A stretch of DNA of 15,494 bases from SG8-30 sp037443885. Lineage in GTDB: Bacteria; Pseudomonadota; Gammaproteobacteria; Steroidobacterales; Steroidobacteraceae. Below the pieces are notes generated by a model that was not told where the DNA came from, searched no databases, and saw only the letters and a program-made list of their open reading frames with translations. The DNA is taken from positions 1 to 15,494 of the forward strand of contig JBBINN010000065.1 of assembly GCA_037443885.1 (NCBI GenBank), written 5' to 3'. The position numbers and the translations under genes are program-made. Shown here piece after piece: positions 1-6,731 of the stretch; the stretch's first letter is position 1; every line of letters starts with the position of its first letter.

Positions 1-1012
1 CGTGCGCGTGCATCGTCTCGACGGCAGCCTGCGCAACGAGGTCGCGCTGCCGGGCTCCGGCACGGCCTATGGCTTCGCGGGCAACCGCGACGGGGCCGAG
101 ACCTTCTTTGCGTACACCGACTACCTCACGCCCGCCTCGCTGTACCGCTACGACCTCGCCCGCGACGAGGTGAGCCTGTTCCGCGCGCCGCGCGTGGCCT
201 TCGACCCGGCGCCCTACGTCGCCGAACAGGTGTTCTACGGGAGCAAGGACGGCACGCGCGTGCCCATGACCATCGTCCGCCGGCGTGACGCGCCGCGCGA
301 CGGCAGCCAGCCGGTGCTGCTCTACGGCTACGGCGGCTTCGACATCTCGCTCACACCCGGCTTCAGCCCGGCCGTCGCGGCCTGGCTCGACCTCGGTGGC
401 GCCTATGCGGTCGCGAACCTGCGCGGTGGCGGCGAGTACGGCGCGGCCTGGCACGAGGCCGGCACGAAGCTCGCCAAGCAGAACGTGTTCGACGACTTCA
501 TCGCCGCGGCCGAGTGGCTCATCCGCGAGGGCTACACCTCACCCGGCAAGCTCGCGATCTCCGGGCGCAGCAACGGCGGGCTGCTCGTGGGCGCCGTCAT
601 GACCCAGCGGCCCGAGCTCTTCGCCGCCGCGCTGCCGGGCGTCGGCGTGCTCGACATGCTGCGCTACCACACGGCGAGCGCGAACGCCTACCAGTGGTCC
701 AGCGACTACGGCACCGTGGAGATGCCCGAGATGTTCCGGGCGCTCTACGCCTATTCGCCGGTGCACCGGGTGGGCAAGGGCGCCTGCTACCCGGCCACGC
801 TCGTCACCACCGCGGATCGCGACGACCGCGTCGTGCCCTGGCACAGCTACAAGTTCGCCGCGGCGCTGCAGGCCGCGCAGGGCTGCCCGAACCCCACGCT
901 GATCCGCATCGAGACCCGCGCCGGCCACGGCGCCGGCAAGCCCACCTGGATGCAGATCGAGGACTGGGCGGACCAGTGGGCGTTCCTCGCCCGGCAGCTC
1001 GACATGGACTGA
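1..1012 (+). CDS. Prolyl oligopeptidase (peptidase family S9A), C-terminal part, 5' end outside window
   Basis: Serine peptidase that cleaves short proline-containing peptides on the C-terminal side of Pro. The visible 336 residues are the last part of the beta-propeller (about 1-75) and the whole alpha/beta-hydrolase domain. The catalytic triad is visible: Ser190 in GRSNGG, Asp274 in the RDDRVVP segment, and His309 in GHGAGKP. Other S9A hallmarks are LLYGYGGF (about 107-114) and NLRGGGEYG (about 139-147). Full-length family members are about 690-720 residues, so roughly half the protein lies upstream of base 1. The GTG at base 2 is therefore an in-frame valine, not a start. The stop is TGA at 1010-1012. 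Its substrate could differ from proline peptides within S9A, but the motif match favours prolyl oligopeptidase over oligopeptidase B. It converges on tpm, with about 120 bp between the two stops and no convincing terminator there; only a 5-bp hairpin at 1110-1125 was seen. Confidence 0.93.
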   Translation, partial: VRVHRLDGSLRNEVALPGSGTAYGFAGNRDGAETFFAYTDYLTPASLYRYDLARDEVSLFRAPRVAFDPAPYVAEQVFYGSKDGTRVPMTIVRRRDAPRDGSQPVLLYGYGGFDISLTPGFSPAVAAWLDLGGAYAVANLRGGGEYGAAWHEAGTKLAKQNVFDDFIAAAEWLIREGYTSPGKLAISGRSNGGLLVGAVMTQRPELFAAALPGVGVLDMLRYHTASANAYQWSSDYGTVEMPEMFRALYAYSPVHRVGKGACYPATLVTTADRDDRVVPWHSYKFAAALQAAQGCPNPTLIRIETRAGHGAGKPTWMQIEDWADQWAFLARQLDMD

Positions 1013-1133
1013 CGGGGACATCCGCCATCTCCGAGCGGGAAATGCGCGGACGGGGGGCGCAAGCCTGTTCCGTCGGCGAGCGTGAATCCTCGTTGTCCTC
1101 AGTTGCAGGAGGGGTTGTGTCCCCTATGCGGCC

Positions 1134-1790
1134 TCAGCGGCGCGTCAGGCGGAAACTGCTCTCGAACATCGCGTCGAGCCCCCGCTCGCGGAACCGCGGG
1201 TTGTCGGGCAGGCAGTCGTGGCGGGTCAATGGCGCCACGTCGAAGGCCCCGGCGTGCAGGGCCTCGACCTCGACGGGCGGCACCGAGAAAGGCGGGCCGT
1301 CCATGCGTGCCTGGTCGTAGTCCACCGTGACCAGCAGGCCGCGCGCGCCGCAGGGCAGCAGCGCGGCCATGCGCTCGACGTAGCGGCGGCGCAGGTCGAG
1401 CGGCAGCGCGACCAGCGCCGCGCGGTCGTACCAGGCGGCGATGTCGCCCAGCGCCTCGTGGCCGAGCTCGAAGAAATCCCCGCACAGCAGCTCGTAGCGG
1501 CCGGCCCGCCAGCGCTCGAGCGCGCCGCGGCGCTCGACCTGCGGCGTCAGCTTCTCGTGGGCGAAGAAATCCGCGACCGCGAGCGGCGAGAGCTCGATCC
1601 CGACGACCTCGTGGCCGCGTGCCGCCAGCCACACCATGTCGAGGCTGCGGCCGCACAGCGGCACGAAGACGCGTGAGCCGGACGCCAGCCCGAGGCCGGG
1701 CCAGGTCGCGAGCAGGGCAGGGTGGTAGTCAGGCGCGTGGAAGCCGATCTGTCCCGTCCGCCAGCGTTCGTGCCAGAAATCAGGATGCAC
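1134..1790 (-). CDS. tpm: Thiopurine S-methyltransferase family protein (SAM-dependent)
   Basis: Soluble SAM-dependent methyltransferase of the bacterial TPMT family. It S-methylates aromatic thiols; bacterial homologues have been linked to selenium and tellurium methylation and resistance. The protein has 218 residues, the usual bacterial length. It begins (V/M)HPDFWHERWRTGQIGFH, matching the family N-terminus, which is why I choose the GTG at 1788-1790 even though the frame stays open further upstream through yacG. The SAM-binding motif VFVPLCGRS is at 41-49, followed by HEVVGIELS (60-68), the acidic GDFFEL (104-109) and the DRAALVALP stretch (122-130). The start lies 11 bp after the yacG stop and shows no clear Shine-Dalgarno, which suggests translation coupled to yacG. 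It is the last gene of the zapD-yacG-tpm cluster. The substrate cannot be told from sequence. Confidence 0.9.
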   Translation of the reverse strand: MHPDFWHERWRTGQIGFHAPDYHPALLATWPGLGLASGSRVFVPLCGRSLDMVWLAARGHEVVGIELSPLAVADFFAHEKLTPQVERRGALERWRAGRYELLCGDFFELGHEALGDIAAWYDRAALVALPLDLRRRYVERMAALLPCGARGLLVTVDYDQARMDGPPFSVPPVEVEALHAGAFDVAPLTRHDCLPDNPRFRERGLDAMFESSFRLTRR

Positions 1791-1801
1791 GCGCGCTGCC
1801 G

Positions 1802-2011
1802 TCAGTGTGCGCGAAGCGGCGCGTTGGCGTCGTCGCCTGCTTCGGCGGCCACATCGGCCGCCGGCTCGCCCGGGATCGCGTGCCTCTCCTCGAGCCAGGC
1901 CCCGAGGTCGATCAGCCGGCAGCGCTCGCTGCAGAACGGGCGGAACGCGTTCGACGCGCTCCATTCCATTTCGCGTCGGCAGGCCGGGCAGCGGTGCAGC
2001 GTCGGGCTCAC
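1802..2011 (-). CDS. yacG: DNA gyrase inhibitor YacG (small zinc-binding protein)
   Basis: Small protein of 69 residues. The E. coli homologue binds a structural zinc through four cysteines and inhibits DNA gyrase by binding GyrB. The expected pattern is present: C8-P-A-C11 and C27-SER-C31, with the family's FRPFCSERC context and an LGAWL segment just after it. The acidic, alanine-rich C-terminus (about 50-69) is typical of the disordered tail. The start is a GTG at 2009-2011 that overlaps the zapD stop TGA (2008-2010) in a GTGA junction. This points to translational coupling with zapD, and no independent Shine-Dalgarno is needed. The coaE-zapD-yacG order is common in gammaproteobacteria; here coaE has been separated from the other two. 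Confidence 0.92.
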   Translation of the reverse strand: MSPTLHRCPACRREMEWSASNAFRPFCSERCRLIDLGAWLEERHAIPGEPAADVAAEAGDDANAPLRAH

Positions 2012-2805
2012 TGGCAGATGGTGAGCACGAACGGCACGTCATCGGTCGGCTGCACGGGCCGGTTCATCACGCCGCACCAGCGCAGGAAGCGGATGCTGCA
2101 GCGGTAGTGGCTGCCGCTGACCTCCGGAAAGAGCAGCGAATCGCCGGGCAGCTCGATGCGCAGCAGCTGGGCCGGGTGGTCGCGCTCGAACACGATCTGG
2201 AAGTTGCCGCCCGCCGCGGACTCGTGGCGCGGCCGCGCGTTCTCGCGCGTCACCCACAGCAGCTCCGAGATGCTTTCGCACAGCGGCCGCAGGCGGACGA
2301 GCCACTGCTCGAGTTCGAGCTCGCGGCGCGCCGCCGGCTGGTTCAGCCAGTGCGTGTAGTCCGGCAGGTCGAACTCGCAGGTGCCGCCGGGAATGGCGCT
2401 CCTGTGCTTGATGGCGTTCAGGAACTCGGAGTCGCGCAGCGCCTGCATGAAGTTGGCGCCGGCCGCGTTGAGTTCCTCGCGCCGGCGCACGAGCGTGGCG
2501 AGCACCGCGCGCAGGCGCGCGCCGTCCACGCCCGGGCGGTTCTGGTACTCCTTCAGCACCGCCATCTGCCGCTCGAGCTCCTTCAGCACGTCGCCGCGGG
2601 CGTCGCCGCGGCCCGTGATCGAGAGGATCTCGAGCAGGCTCGCCACCGCCGCGCGGCTCGACCACGGGCTCGGCGAGGAGGCGTGGAAGGAGGCCTGGTT
2701 CCACAGGAATTCGAGGCGCAGGAAGGCGCGCATCCGCTCATTGAGCGGCTGCTCGTAGGTCACCGGCCGGGCAGCGGCCTCCGGGGACTCGGCAGGCTCG
2801 AACAT
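2008..2805 (-). CDS. zapD: Cell division protein ZapD (FtsZ bundling factor)
   Basis: Cytoplasmic Z-ring-associated protein that cross-links FtsZ protofilaments. The 265 residues show the family signature YEQPLNERMRAFLRLEFL (about 17-34) and a mostly helical N-terminal domain rich in Leu/Glu/Arg. A C-terminal beta-domain includes FDLPDYTHWL (about 144-153) and ends with RFLRWCGVMNRP and a hydrophobic tail. The ATG at 2803-2805 gives about 15 residues more than the E. coli N-terminus. An in-frame GTG at 2761-2763 would give a family-like (M)TYEQPLNER start, but neither start has a good Shine-Dalgarno, so the N-terminus is uncertain. It is first in the zapD-yacG-tpm cluster and divergent from the desaturase gene. 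Its usual upstream partner coaE lies beyond that gene, so zapD probably relies on a promoter of its own between 2806 and about 2850. Confidence 0.92.
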   Translation of the reverse strand: MFEPAESPEAAARPVTYEQPLNERMRAFLRLEFLWNQASFHASSPSPWSSRAAVASLLEILSITGRGDARGDVLKELERQMAVLKEYQNRPGVDGARLRAVLATLVRRREELNAAGANFMQALRDSEFLNAIKHRSAIPGGTCEFDLPDYTHWLNQPAARRELELEQWLVRLRPLCESISELLWVTRENARPRHESAAGGNFQIVFERDHPAQLLRIELPGDSLLFPEVSGSHYRCSIRFLRWCGVMNRPVQPTDDVPFVLTICQ

Positions 2806-2835
2806 CCGGGTATTCTGCGGCAGGGTGACGACCCC

Positions 2836-2935
2836 GTAAACCGGCCTTGGCAGTTCCCCGGGAGCAAGCGCGCCCGGAGTGCGCGCAAGAGCCGGTACCG
2901 GGCCCGGTTTACCGCGACCCCGCCCCCGGGGCGGG
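2836..2935. repeat. Cluster of palindromes between zapD and the desaturase gene
   Basis: The zapD/desaturase intergenic region contains nested dyads. GTAAACCGG (2836-2844) and CCGGTTTAC (2902-2910) form a perfect 9-bp inverted repeat 57 bp apart. CCGGTACCGG (2890-2899) and ACCGGGCCCGGT (2895-2906) are perfect palindromes. ACCCCGCCCC (2915-2924) and GGGGCGGGGT (2926-2935) form a 10-bp inverted repeat around one base. No T-run follows the last dyad on either strand, so it is not a typical intrinsic terminator. It could be a regulatory operator, a REP-like element or a scar of the insertion; the sequence does not decide. Confidence 0.6.
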
Positions 2936-3037
2936 GTTGTTCCCGGGACGGGCGCCGCGCACTGTGAACTGCCTCGTCAATGCCGGCGGGCTTGTCATGC
3001 TTCAATCGCACGTCAGCCCACGGATACGGAGTCTCCT

Positions 3038-3898
3038 GTGGATCTCGCTGGAGCGTTCTTGCCTGTCGCGCGCGAGCTCGCTCCGTTGGCGGCACTATTC
3101 GGGCTGATCGGGGCCTGGACGTGGGTGCGCAGGGGACGTCGACCGCTGCCACATGTGGGCCGCGAGTTCGGGTCGAACGTACTTTGGTACGTGTTCGATG
3201 GACTCGTCGTAGTCCCGTCCGTGATCGCCTTGATCCTCGCCTGTTCATCTCTGCTGGGTCAGGCCGGCCTCGCGGGGGCACTGCTCGGCGACAGCATCGC
3301 AGGCTGGCATATCGGTGTGCAGTTCATGCTCGCGGTGCTGGCCTCGGACGTGGCGGGTTACTGGCGTCACCGGCTGCTGCATCATCCGTGGCTCTGGCCG
3401 GCGCACGCTGTTCACCACAGCGACGTCGCCGTGCACTGGCTCACGCTGGTGCGCGTACACCCAACGGAACGCTGGGCGAACGCCATGTTCGATACCGTCG
3501 TACTGGGGCTGCTCGGCTTCCCGGCGGAAATCATGCTCGCCAACAACCTGCTGCGGCACTACTACGGCTTCTGGCTGCACGTCGACTGTCGCTTCTCCTA
3601 TGGACCGCTGCGGCATGTCTTCGTCAGCCCGGCGTTCCACCGCTGGCATCACGCGACGGCCGCTGCGACCCGCAACCGCAACTTCGCCGTGATCTTCTCC
3701 TTCATCGACCGGCTGTTCGGCACGTACTACCTGCCCGATGGACACCCTGAACGATTCGGGATCTCCGACGAACAGCGCTCGATCGGCTTCCTGCGCCAGC
3801 TCTGGCTGCCGGTCGAGCTGTGGCTGGGTTCAGCTGCCGCCATCATCCAGCGGGCTGGGCCGGCTGCGGTCAGACGGCCTGCGAGGCGAGGACCCTGA
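3038..3898 (+). CDS. Sterol desaturase / fatty acid hydroxylase superfamily membrane protein
   Basis: Integral membrane di-iron oxygenase-type protein that would hydroxylate or desaturate a lipid substrate in the inner membrane. The three histidine boxes are H111-RLL-HH116, H123-AV-HH127 and H201-RW-HH205. Further conserved histidines lie at about 174 and 181. Hydrophobic segments at about 14-30, 50-70, 92-108 and 152-170 fit a multi-span protein. I choose the GTG at 3038 because GGAG at 3028-3031 sits 6 bp upstream and the translation there (VDLAGAFLPVARELAPL) begins the first membrane segment; the open frame continues upstream without homology. The product has 286 residues. The stop lies 29 bp inside coaE, which is convergent. 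Codons include many A/T-ending ones (GTA, ACT, TTG, GAT), unlike the strongly GC3-biased neighbours, and the gene interrupts the conserved coaE-zapD order, so acquisition by transfer is likely. The lipid substrate is unknown. Confidence 0.88.
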   Translation: MDLAGAFLPVARELAPLAALFGLIGAWTWVRRGRRPLPHVGREFGSNVLWYVFDGLVVVPSVIALILACSSLLGQAGLAGALLGDSIAGWHIGVQFMLAVLASDVAGYWRHRLLHHPWLWPAHAVHHSDVAVHWLTLVRVHPTERWANAMFDTVVLGLLGFPAEIMLANNLLRHYYGFWLHVDCRFSYGPLRHVFVSPAFHRWHHATAAATRNRNFAVIFSFIDRLFGTYYLPDGHPERFGISDEQRSIGFLRQLWLPVELWLGSAAAIIQRAGPAAVRRPARRGP

Positions 3899-4481
3899 AT
3901 CTGGTGTCGAGCTTCGTGACCTGCGGCTCGAGCTGCGCAAGCGTTCCCGTGTTCGCGATCACATCATCGGCGATGGCGAGTCGCTCGGCCCGGCTCGCCT
4001 GGGCGGCGAGGATGGCGCGGGCCGCGGCCTCGGTGCCGCCATCGCGTGCCATCAGGCGCGCGAGCTGGGTGTCCTCGGGGCAGTCCACCACCAGCACCCG
4101 GTCCACGCGGGTCTGGCCCGCGCCCTCCACCAGCAGCGGGATGACGAAGACCTGGTAGGGCCCGCCGGCCGCGGCGGAGCGCCGCTCGAGCTCGGCGCGG
4201 ATCAGGGGGTGCAGGATCGCCTCGAGCCGCCGCCGGTCGTCCGGACGGGCGAAGACGCGCTCGCGCAGGGCCCGCCGGTCGAGGCGGCCGTCGGCGGCGA
4301 GTACATCCGGTCCGAAAGCCGTCACCACCTCGGCCAGGCCCGGGGTGCCGGGTTCCACCACGTCGCGGGCGATCTGGTCGGTGTCGAGGACGGGCACGCC
4401 GCGCGCGGCGAACAGGTCGGCGACGGCAGTCTTGCCGCTCGCGATGCCGCCGGTCAGGCCGATGCGCAGCGGGCGGCTCAT
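3870..4481 (-). CDS. coaE: Dephospho-CoA kinase
   Basis: Catalyses the last step of coenzyme A synthesis, ATP-dependent phosphorylation of the 3'-OH of dephospho-CoA, in the cytoplasm. The 203 residues match the usual 200-206. The P-loop GLTGGIASGKT is at 8-18. The LDTDQIARDVVEPGTPGL region (32-49) and HPLIR (91-95) form the CoA-side motifs. The lid/base region includes IPLLVEG (114-120) and RLMARDG (142-148). The start ATG at 4479-4481 lies 7 bp after the pilD stop. No good Shine-Dalgarno is visible, so translation is probably coupled to pilD. Linkage pilD-coaE is a standard arrangement in gammaproteobacteria. The 3' end overlaps the convergent desaturase gene by 29 bp, yet the protein has normal length and appears intact. 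Confidence 0.96.
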   Translation of the reverse strand: MSRPLRIGLTGGIASGKTAVADLFAARGVPVLDTDQIARDVVEPGTPGLAEVVTAFGPDVLAADGRLDRRALRERVFARPDDRRRLEAILHPLIRAELERRSAAAGGPYQVFVIPLLVEGAGQTRVDRVLVVDCPEDTQLARLMARDGGTEAAARAILAAQASRAERLAIADDVIANTGTLAQLEPQVTKLDTRFRVLASQAV

Positions 4482-4488
4482 CGCGGGC

Positions 4489-5388
4489 TCAGCGCAGGCC
4501 CGACACCGACAGGTACCCGTCCACGATCTGCGGGCCCCAGAGCATGGCGATCCAGCCGGCGCCGGCGAGGTAGGGGCCGAAGGGGATCGGCACCTCGCGC
4601 CCGCGGCGGCGCAGGACGATGAGCGCGATGCCGACGGCGGCCCCCACCGCGGCGGAGAGCAGCAGGACCAGCGGCAGCATCTGCCAGCCGAGCCAGGCGC
4701 CGAGGGCCGCGAACAGCTTGAAGTCGCCGTAGCCCATGCCCTCCTTGCCGGTCAGCAGCCGGAAGGCGTGGAACACGCCCCAGAGGAACAGGTACCCCGC
4801 CGCCGCGCCGATGATGGCGTCGCGCGGATCCGCAGGCAGGGCATGCGACGAGGCCGGATCGGCCCACAGGCTCGCCAGCAGGCCGAGCCACAGCAGCGGC
4901 AGGGTCAGGCTGTCCGGCAGCAGCTGGTGGTCCACGTCGATGCCCGTGAGGGGCACCAGGAACCAGGTGACCACCAGCGCGCAGCCCGCCTCGAAGCCGA
5001 AGCCGAAGTGCCAGGCGACCGCGGCGCTCAGGATGCCCGTCGCCAGCTCGACCGCGGGGTAGCGCACGGAGATGCGCGCGCCGCAGCTCGCGCAGCGACC
5101 GCGCAGCGCGAGCCAGCTCAGCACCGGGATGTTGTGAACGGCGCGGATCGGTGCGCGGCAGGCCGGGCAGCGCGAGCGCGGGTGGGCGAGGGTGAAGGTC
5201 TCGGCCGACGCGGTCACGGCCGACTGATCGTCGCCGAACTCGGCGCACTGGGCGCGCCACTCGCGCTCGAGGATGACGGGCAGCCGGTAGATGACGACGT
5301 TCAGGAAGCTGCCCACGGCGAGCCCGAACAGGCACGCCACGGCCGCGAAGGCCGCCCGGCTCTCCTCCAGCAGGCTCAGCAGTTCCAC
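4489..5388 (-). CDS. pilD: Type IV prepilin peptidase / N-methyltransferase PilD
   Basis: Inner-membrane aspartyl peptidase (family A24) that removes the short leader of type IV prepilins and type II pseudopilins and N-methylates the new N-terminal residue. The 299 residues show the N-terminal GSFLNVVIYRLP (26-37). A cytoplasmic zinc-binding loop carries C74-x2-C77 and C99-x2-C102. The two catalytic aspartates are D151 in the IDVDHQLLPD segment and D222 in GMGYGD, followed by KLFAALGAWLGW. Multiple hydrophobic segments fit an eight-span protein. The start is GTG at 5386-5388 with a strong GAGGGGG Shine-Dalgarno at 5393-5399. It lies 68 bp downstream of pilC, with a stem-loop between them, and 7 bp upstream of coaE. 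It should process the PilA encoded upstream. Confidence 0.96.
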   Translation of the reverse strand: MELLSLLEESRAAFAAVACLFGLAVGSFLNVVIYRLPVILEREWRAQCAEFGDDQSAVTASAETFTLAHPRSRCPACRAPIRAVHNIPVLSWLALRGRCASCGARISVRYPAVELATGILSAAVAWHFGFGFEAGCALVVTWFLVPLTGIDVDHQLLPDSLTLPLLWLGLLASLWADPASSHALPADPRDAIIGAAAGYLFLWGVFHAFRLLTGKEGMGYGDFKLFAALGAWLGWQMLPLVLLLSAAVGAAVGIALIVLRRRGREVPIPFGPYLAGAGWIAMLWGPQIVDGYLSVSGLR

Positions 5389-5402
5389 GTCACCCCCTCA
5401 AG

Positions 5403-5429
5403 GAAACGCCGCGACGAGCGCGGCGTTTC
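5403..5429 (-). promoter_or_regulatory. Perfect 11-bp stem-loop in the pilC-pilD spacer
   Basis: GAAACGCCGCG (5403-5413) and CGCGGCGTTTC (5419-5429) are exact inverted repeats around a 5-nt loop. In the pilC-pilD transcript (minus strand) the hairpin lies between the pilC stop and the pilD Shine-Dalgarno. The bases after the stem (CTTGAGGGGG) are not a U-run, so full intrinsic termination is unlikely. An mRNA-stability, processing or partial-attenuation element that lowers pilD/coaE expression relative to pilBC is more plausible (inference). Confidence 0.6.
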
Positions 5430-5456
5430 GGGCCCGGACGAAGCTGCCCGTGTGGG

Positions 5457-6680
5457 TCAGACGACCGCACCGAGCTTGAAGATCGGCAGGTACATCGCCA
5501 CCACCAGGCTGCCGACGAGGCCGCCCAGGATCACCATGATCAGCGGCTCGAGCAGGCTCGACATCGCGTCCACCGCCGCGTCCACCTCGAGCTCGTAGAA
5601 GTCGGCGACCTTCGACGCCATCTCGTCGAGCGAGCCTGACTCCTCGCCGACCGCGATCATCTGGACGACCATGTTCGGGAACAGGCCCGTCGACTCCATG
5701 GCGCGCTGCAGGCGCAGGCCCGTCGCCACCTCGTCGCGCATCTTGAGGACTGCTACCTCGTAGACGATGTTGCCGGTGGCGCCGGCCACCGAGGTCATGG
5801 CCTCGACCAGCGGCACGCCGGCCGCGAACATGGTCGAGAGCGTGCGCGCATAGCGCGCGATGGCGGCCTTGACCAGGATCGGGCCGATGATCGGCAGCTT
5901 GAGCATCATGCGGTCGATGAAATGCCGCATGGGCCGCGAGCGCTTGTGGAAGTAGCCGAACGTCACGACAGCGCCAACCGTGACCACGAGGAGGAGCCAG
6001 CCCTGGTCCTGCACGAACCGTGACAGATCGATGACCATGCGGGTGAAGGCCGGCAGGTCGGCGCCGAACCCCTTGAACAGGGACTCGAACTGCGGGATGA
6101 CGAAGACCAGCAGGATCACCGTAACGATCACGGCGACCGCCAGCACCGCGGCCGGGTAGAACAGCGCCTTCTTGATCTTCTTCTTGAGGGCCTCGGTCTT
6201 TTCCTTGTAGGTCGCGACCTTGTCCAGCAGGTTTTCGAGCGCGCCGGCCTGCTCGCCGGCCTCGACGAGGTTCACGTACAGGTCGTCGAAATAGAGCGGG
6301 TGCTTCTTGAGCGCCTCGTGCAGCGAGCTGCCGGCCTCGATATGGCCCTTGATGTCGAGGATCAGCTTCTGCATCGCCGGCTTGTCGTGGCCGACGCCGA
6401 CGATCTCGAAGGCCTGCACCAGCGGGATGCCGGCCGCCAGCATGGTCGCGAGCTGGCGGCTGAACACGGCGATGTCGAGCGGGGTGATCTTGCCGCCGCC
6501 CTTGAAGAGCTGGCGCTCCTTCTTCACCTTGACCGGGATCACGCCCTGGCGGCGCAGCTCCGCGTGGACGTCCCTCTCGCTGACGGCCAGCGTGCGGCCC
6601 TTCAGGCGGTTGCCCTTGCGGTCGGTGCCCTCCCAGACCCAGGGGAACTCCTTCTTCGCCAGTGCTGCGGCCTGCGCCAT
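5457..6680 (-). CDS. pilC: Type IV pilus inner membrane platform protein PilC
   Basis: Inner-membrane core protein of the type IV pilus machine. It couples ATPase motion (PilB for extension, PilT for retraction) to pilin insertion and removal. The 407 residues match the usual 400-410. Two GspF/T2SF cytoplasmic domains lie at about 72-195 and 275-400, and each carries the repeat signature (FSRQLATMLAAGIPLVQA at 73-90 and YARTLSTMFAAGVPLVEA at 277-294). Membrane segments are seen at about 173-195, 228-245 and 377-400. The N-terminus FPWVWEGTDRKGNRLKG is typical. The ATG at 6678-6680 is preceded by a G-rich GGGGCGGA sequence. The gene lies 51 bp after pilB on the same strand. No missing motif was seen. 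Confidence 0.96.
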   Translation of the reverse strand: MAQAAALAKKEFPWVWEGTDRKGNRLKGRTLAVSERDVHAELRRQGVIPVKVKKERQLFKGGGKITPLDIAVFSRQLATMLAAGIPLVQAFEIVGVGHDKPAMQKLILDIKGHIEAGSSLHEALKKHPLYFDDLYVNLVEAGEQAGALENLLDKVATYKEKTEALKKKIKKALFYPAAVLAVAVIVTVILLVFVIPQFESLFKGFGADLPAFTRMVIDLSRFVQDQGWLLLVVTVGAVVTFGYFHKRSRPMRHFIDRMMLKLPIIGPILVKAAIARYARTLSTMFAAGVPLVEAMTSVAGATGNIVYEVAVLKMRDEVATGLRLQRAMESTGLFPNMVVQMIAVGEESGSLDEMASKVADFYELEVDAAVDAMSSLLEPLIMVILGGLVGSLVVAMYLPIFKLGAVV

Positions 6681-6731
6681 GTCCGTCCGCCCCGCTTAAT
6701 TCAAACGGCCCAATCCTAGCCCCAAACGGCG

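Noticed and set aside
2..4. GTG at base 2 as the start of the prolyl oligopeptidase
   Set aside because: The protein would lack most of its propeller domain. The gene simply runs in from outside the window.
1110..1125. AGGGG-TTGTGT-CCCCT hairpin as a bidirectional terminator between the oligopeptidase and tpm
   Set aside because: Only a 5-bp stem and no T-run on either strand.
1134..2042. A continuous 302-codon minus-strand frame that would fuse a yacG-region peptide to the methyltransferase
   Set aside because: The first 84 residues are Arg/Ala-rich out-of-frame translation of yacG, which is clearly coded in another frame. The methyltransferase family N-terminus begins at the GTG at 1790.
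2915..2935. The GC-rich dyad upstream of the desaturase as an intrinsic terminator
   Set aside because: The two arms are separated by one base and no T-tract follows on either strand. Kept only as part of a palindrome cluster.
2760..3281. A 173-codon minus-strand frame across the zapD/desaturase spacer as an extra gene
   Set aside because: It overlaps the coding sequence of both neighbours, has no recognisable domain and is Arg/Pro-rich like other shadow frames.
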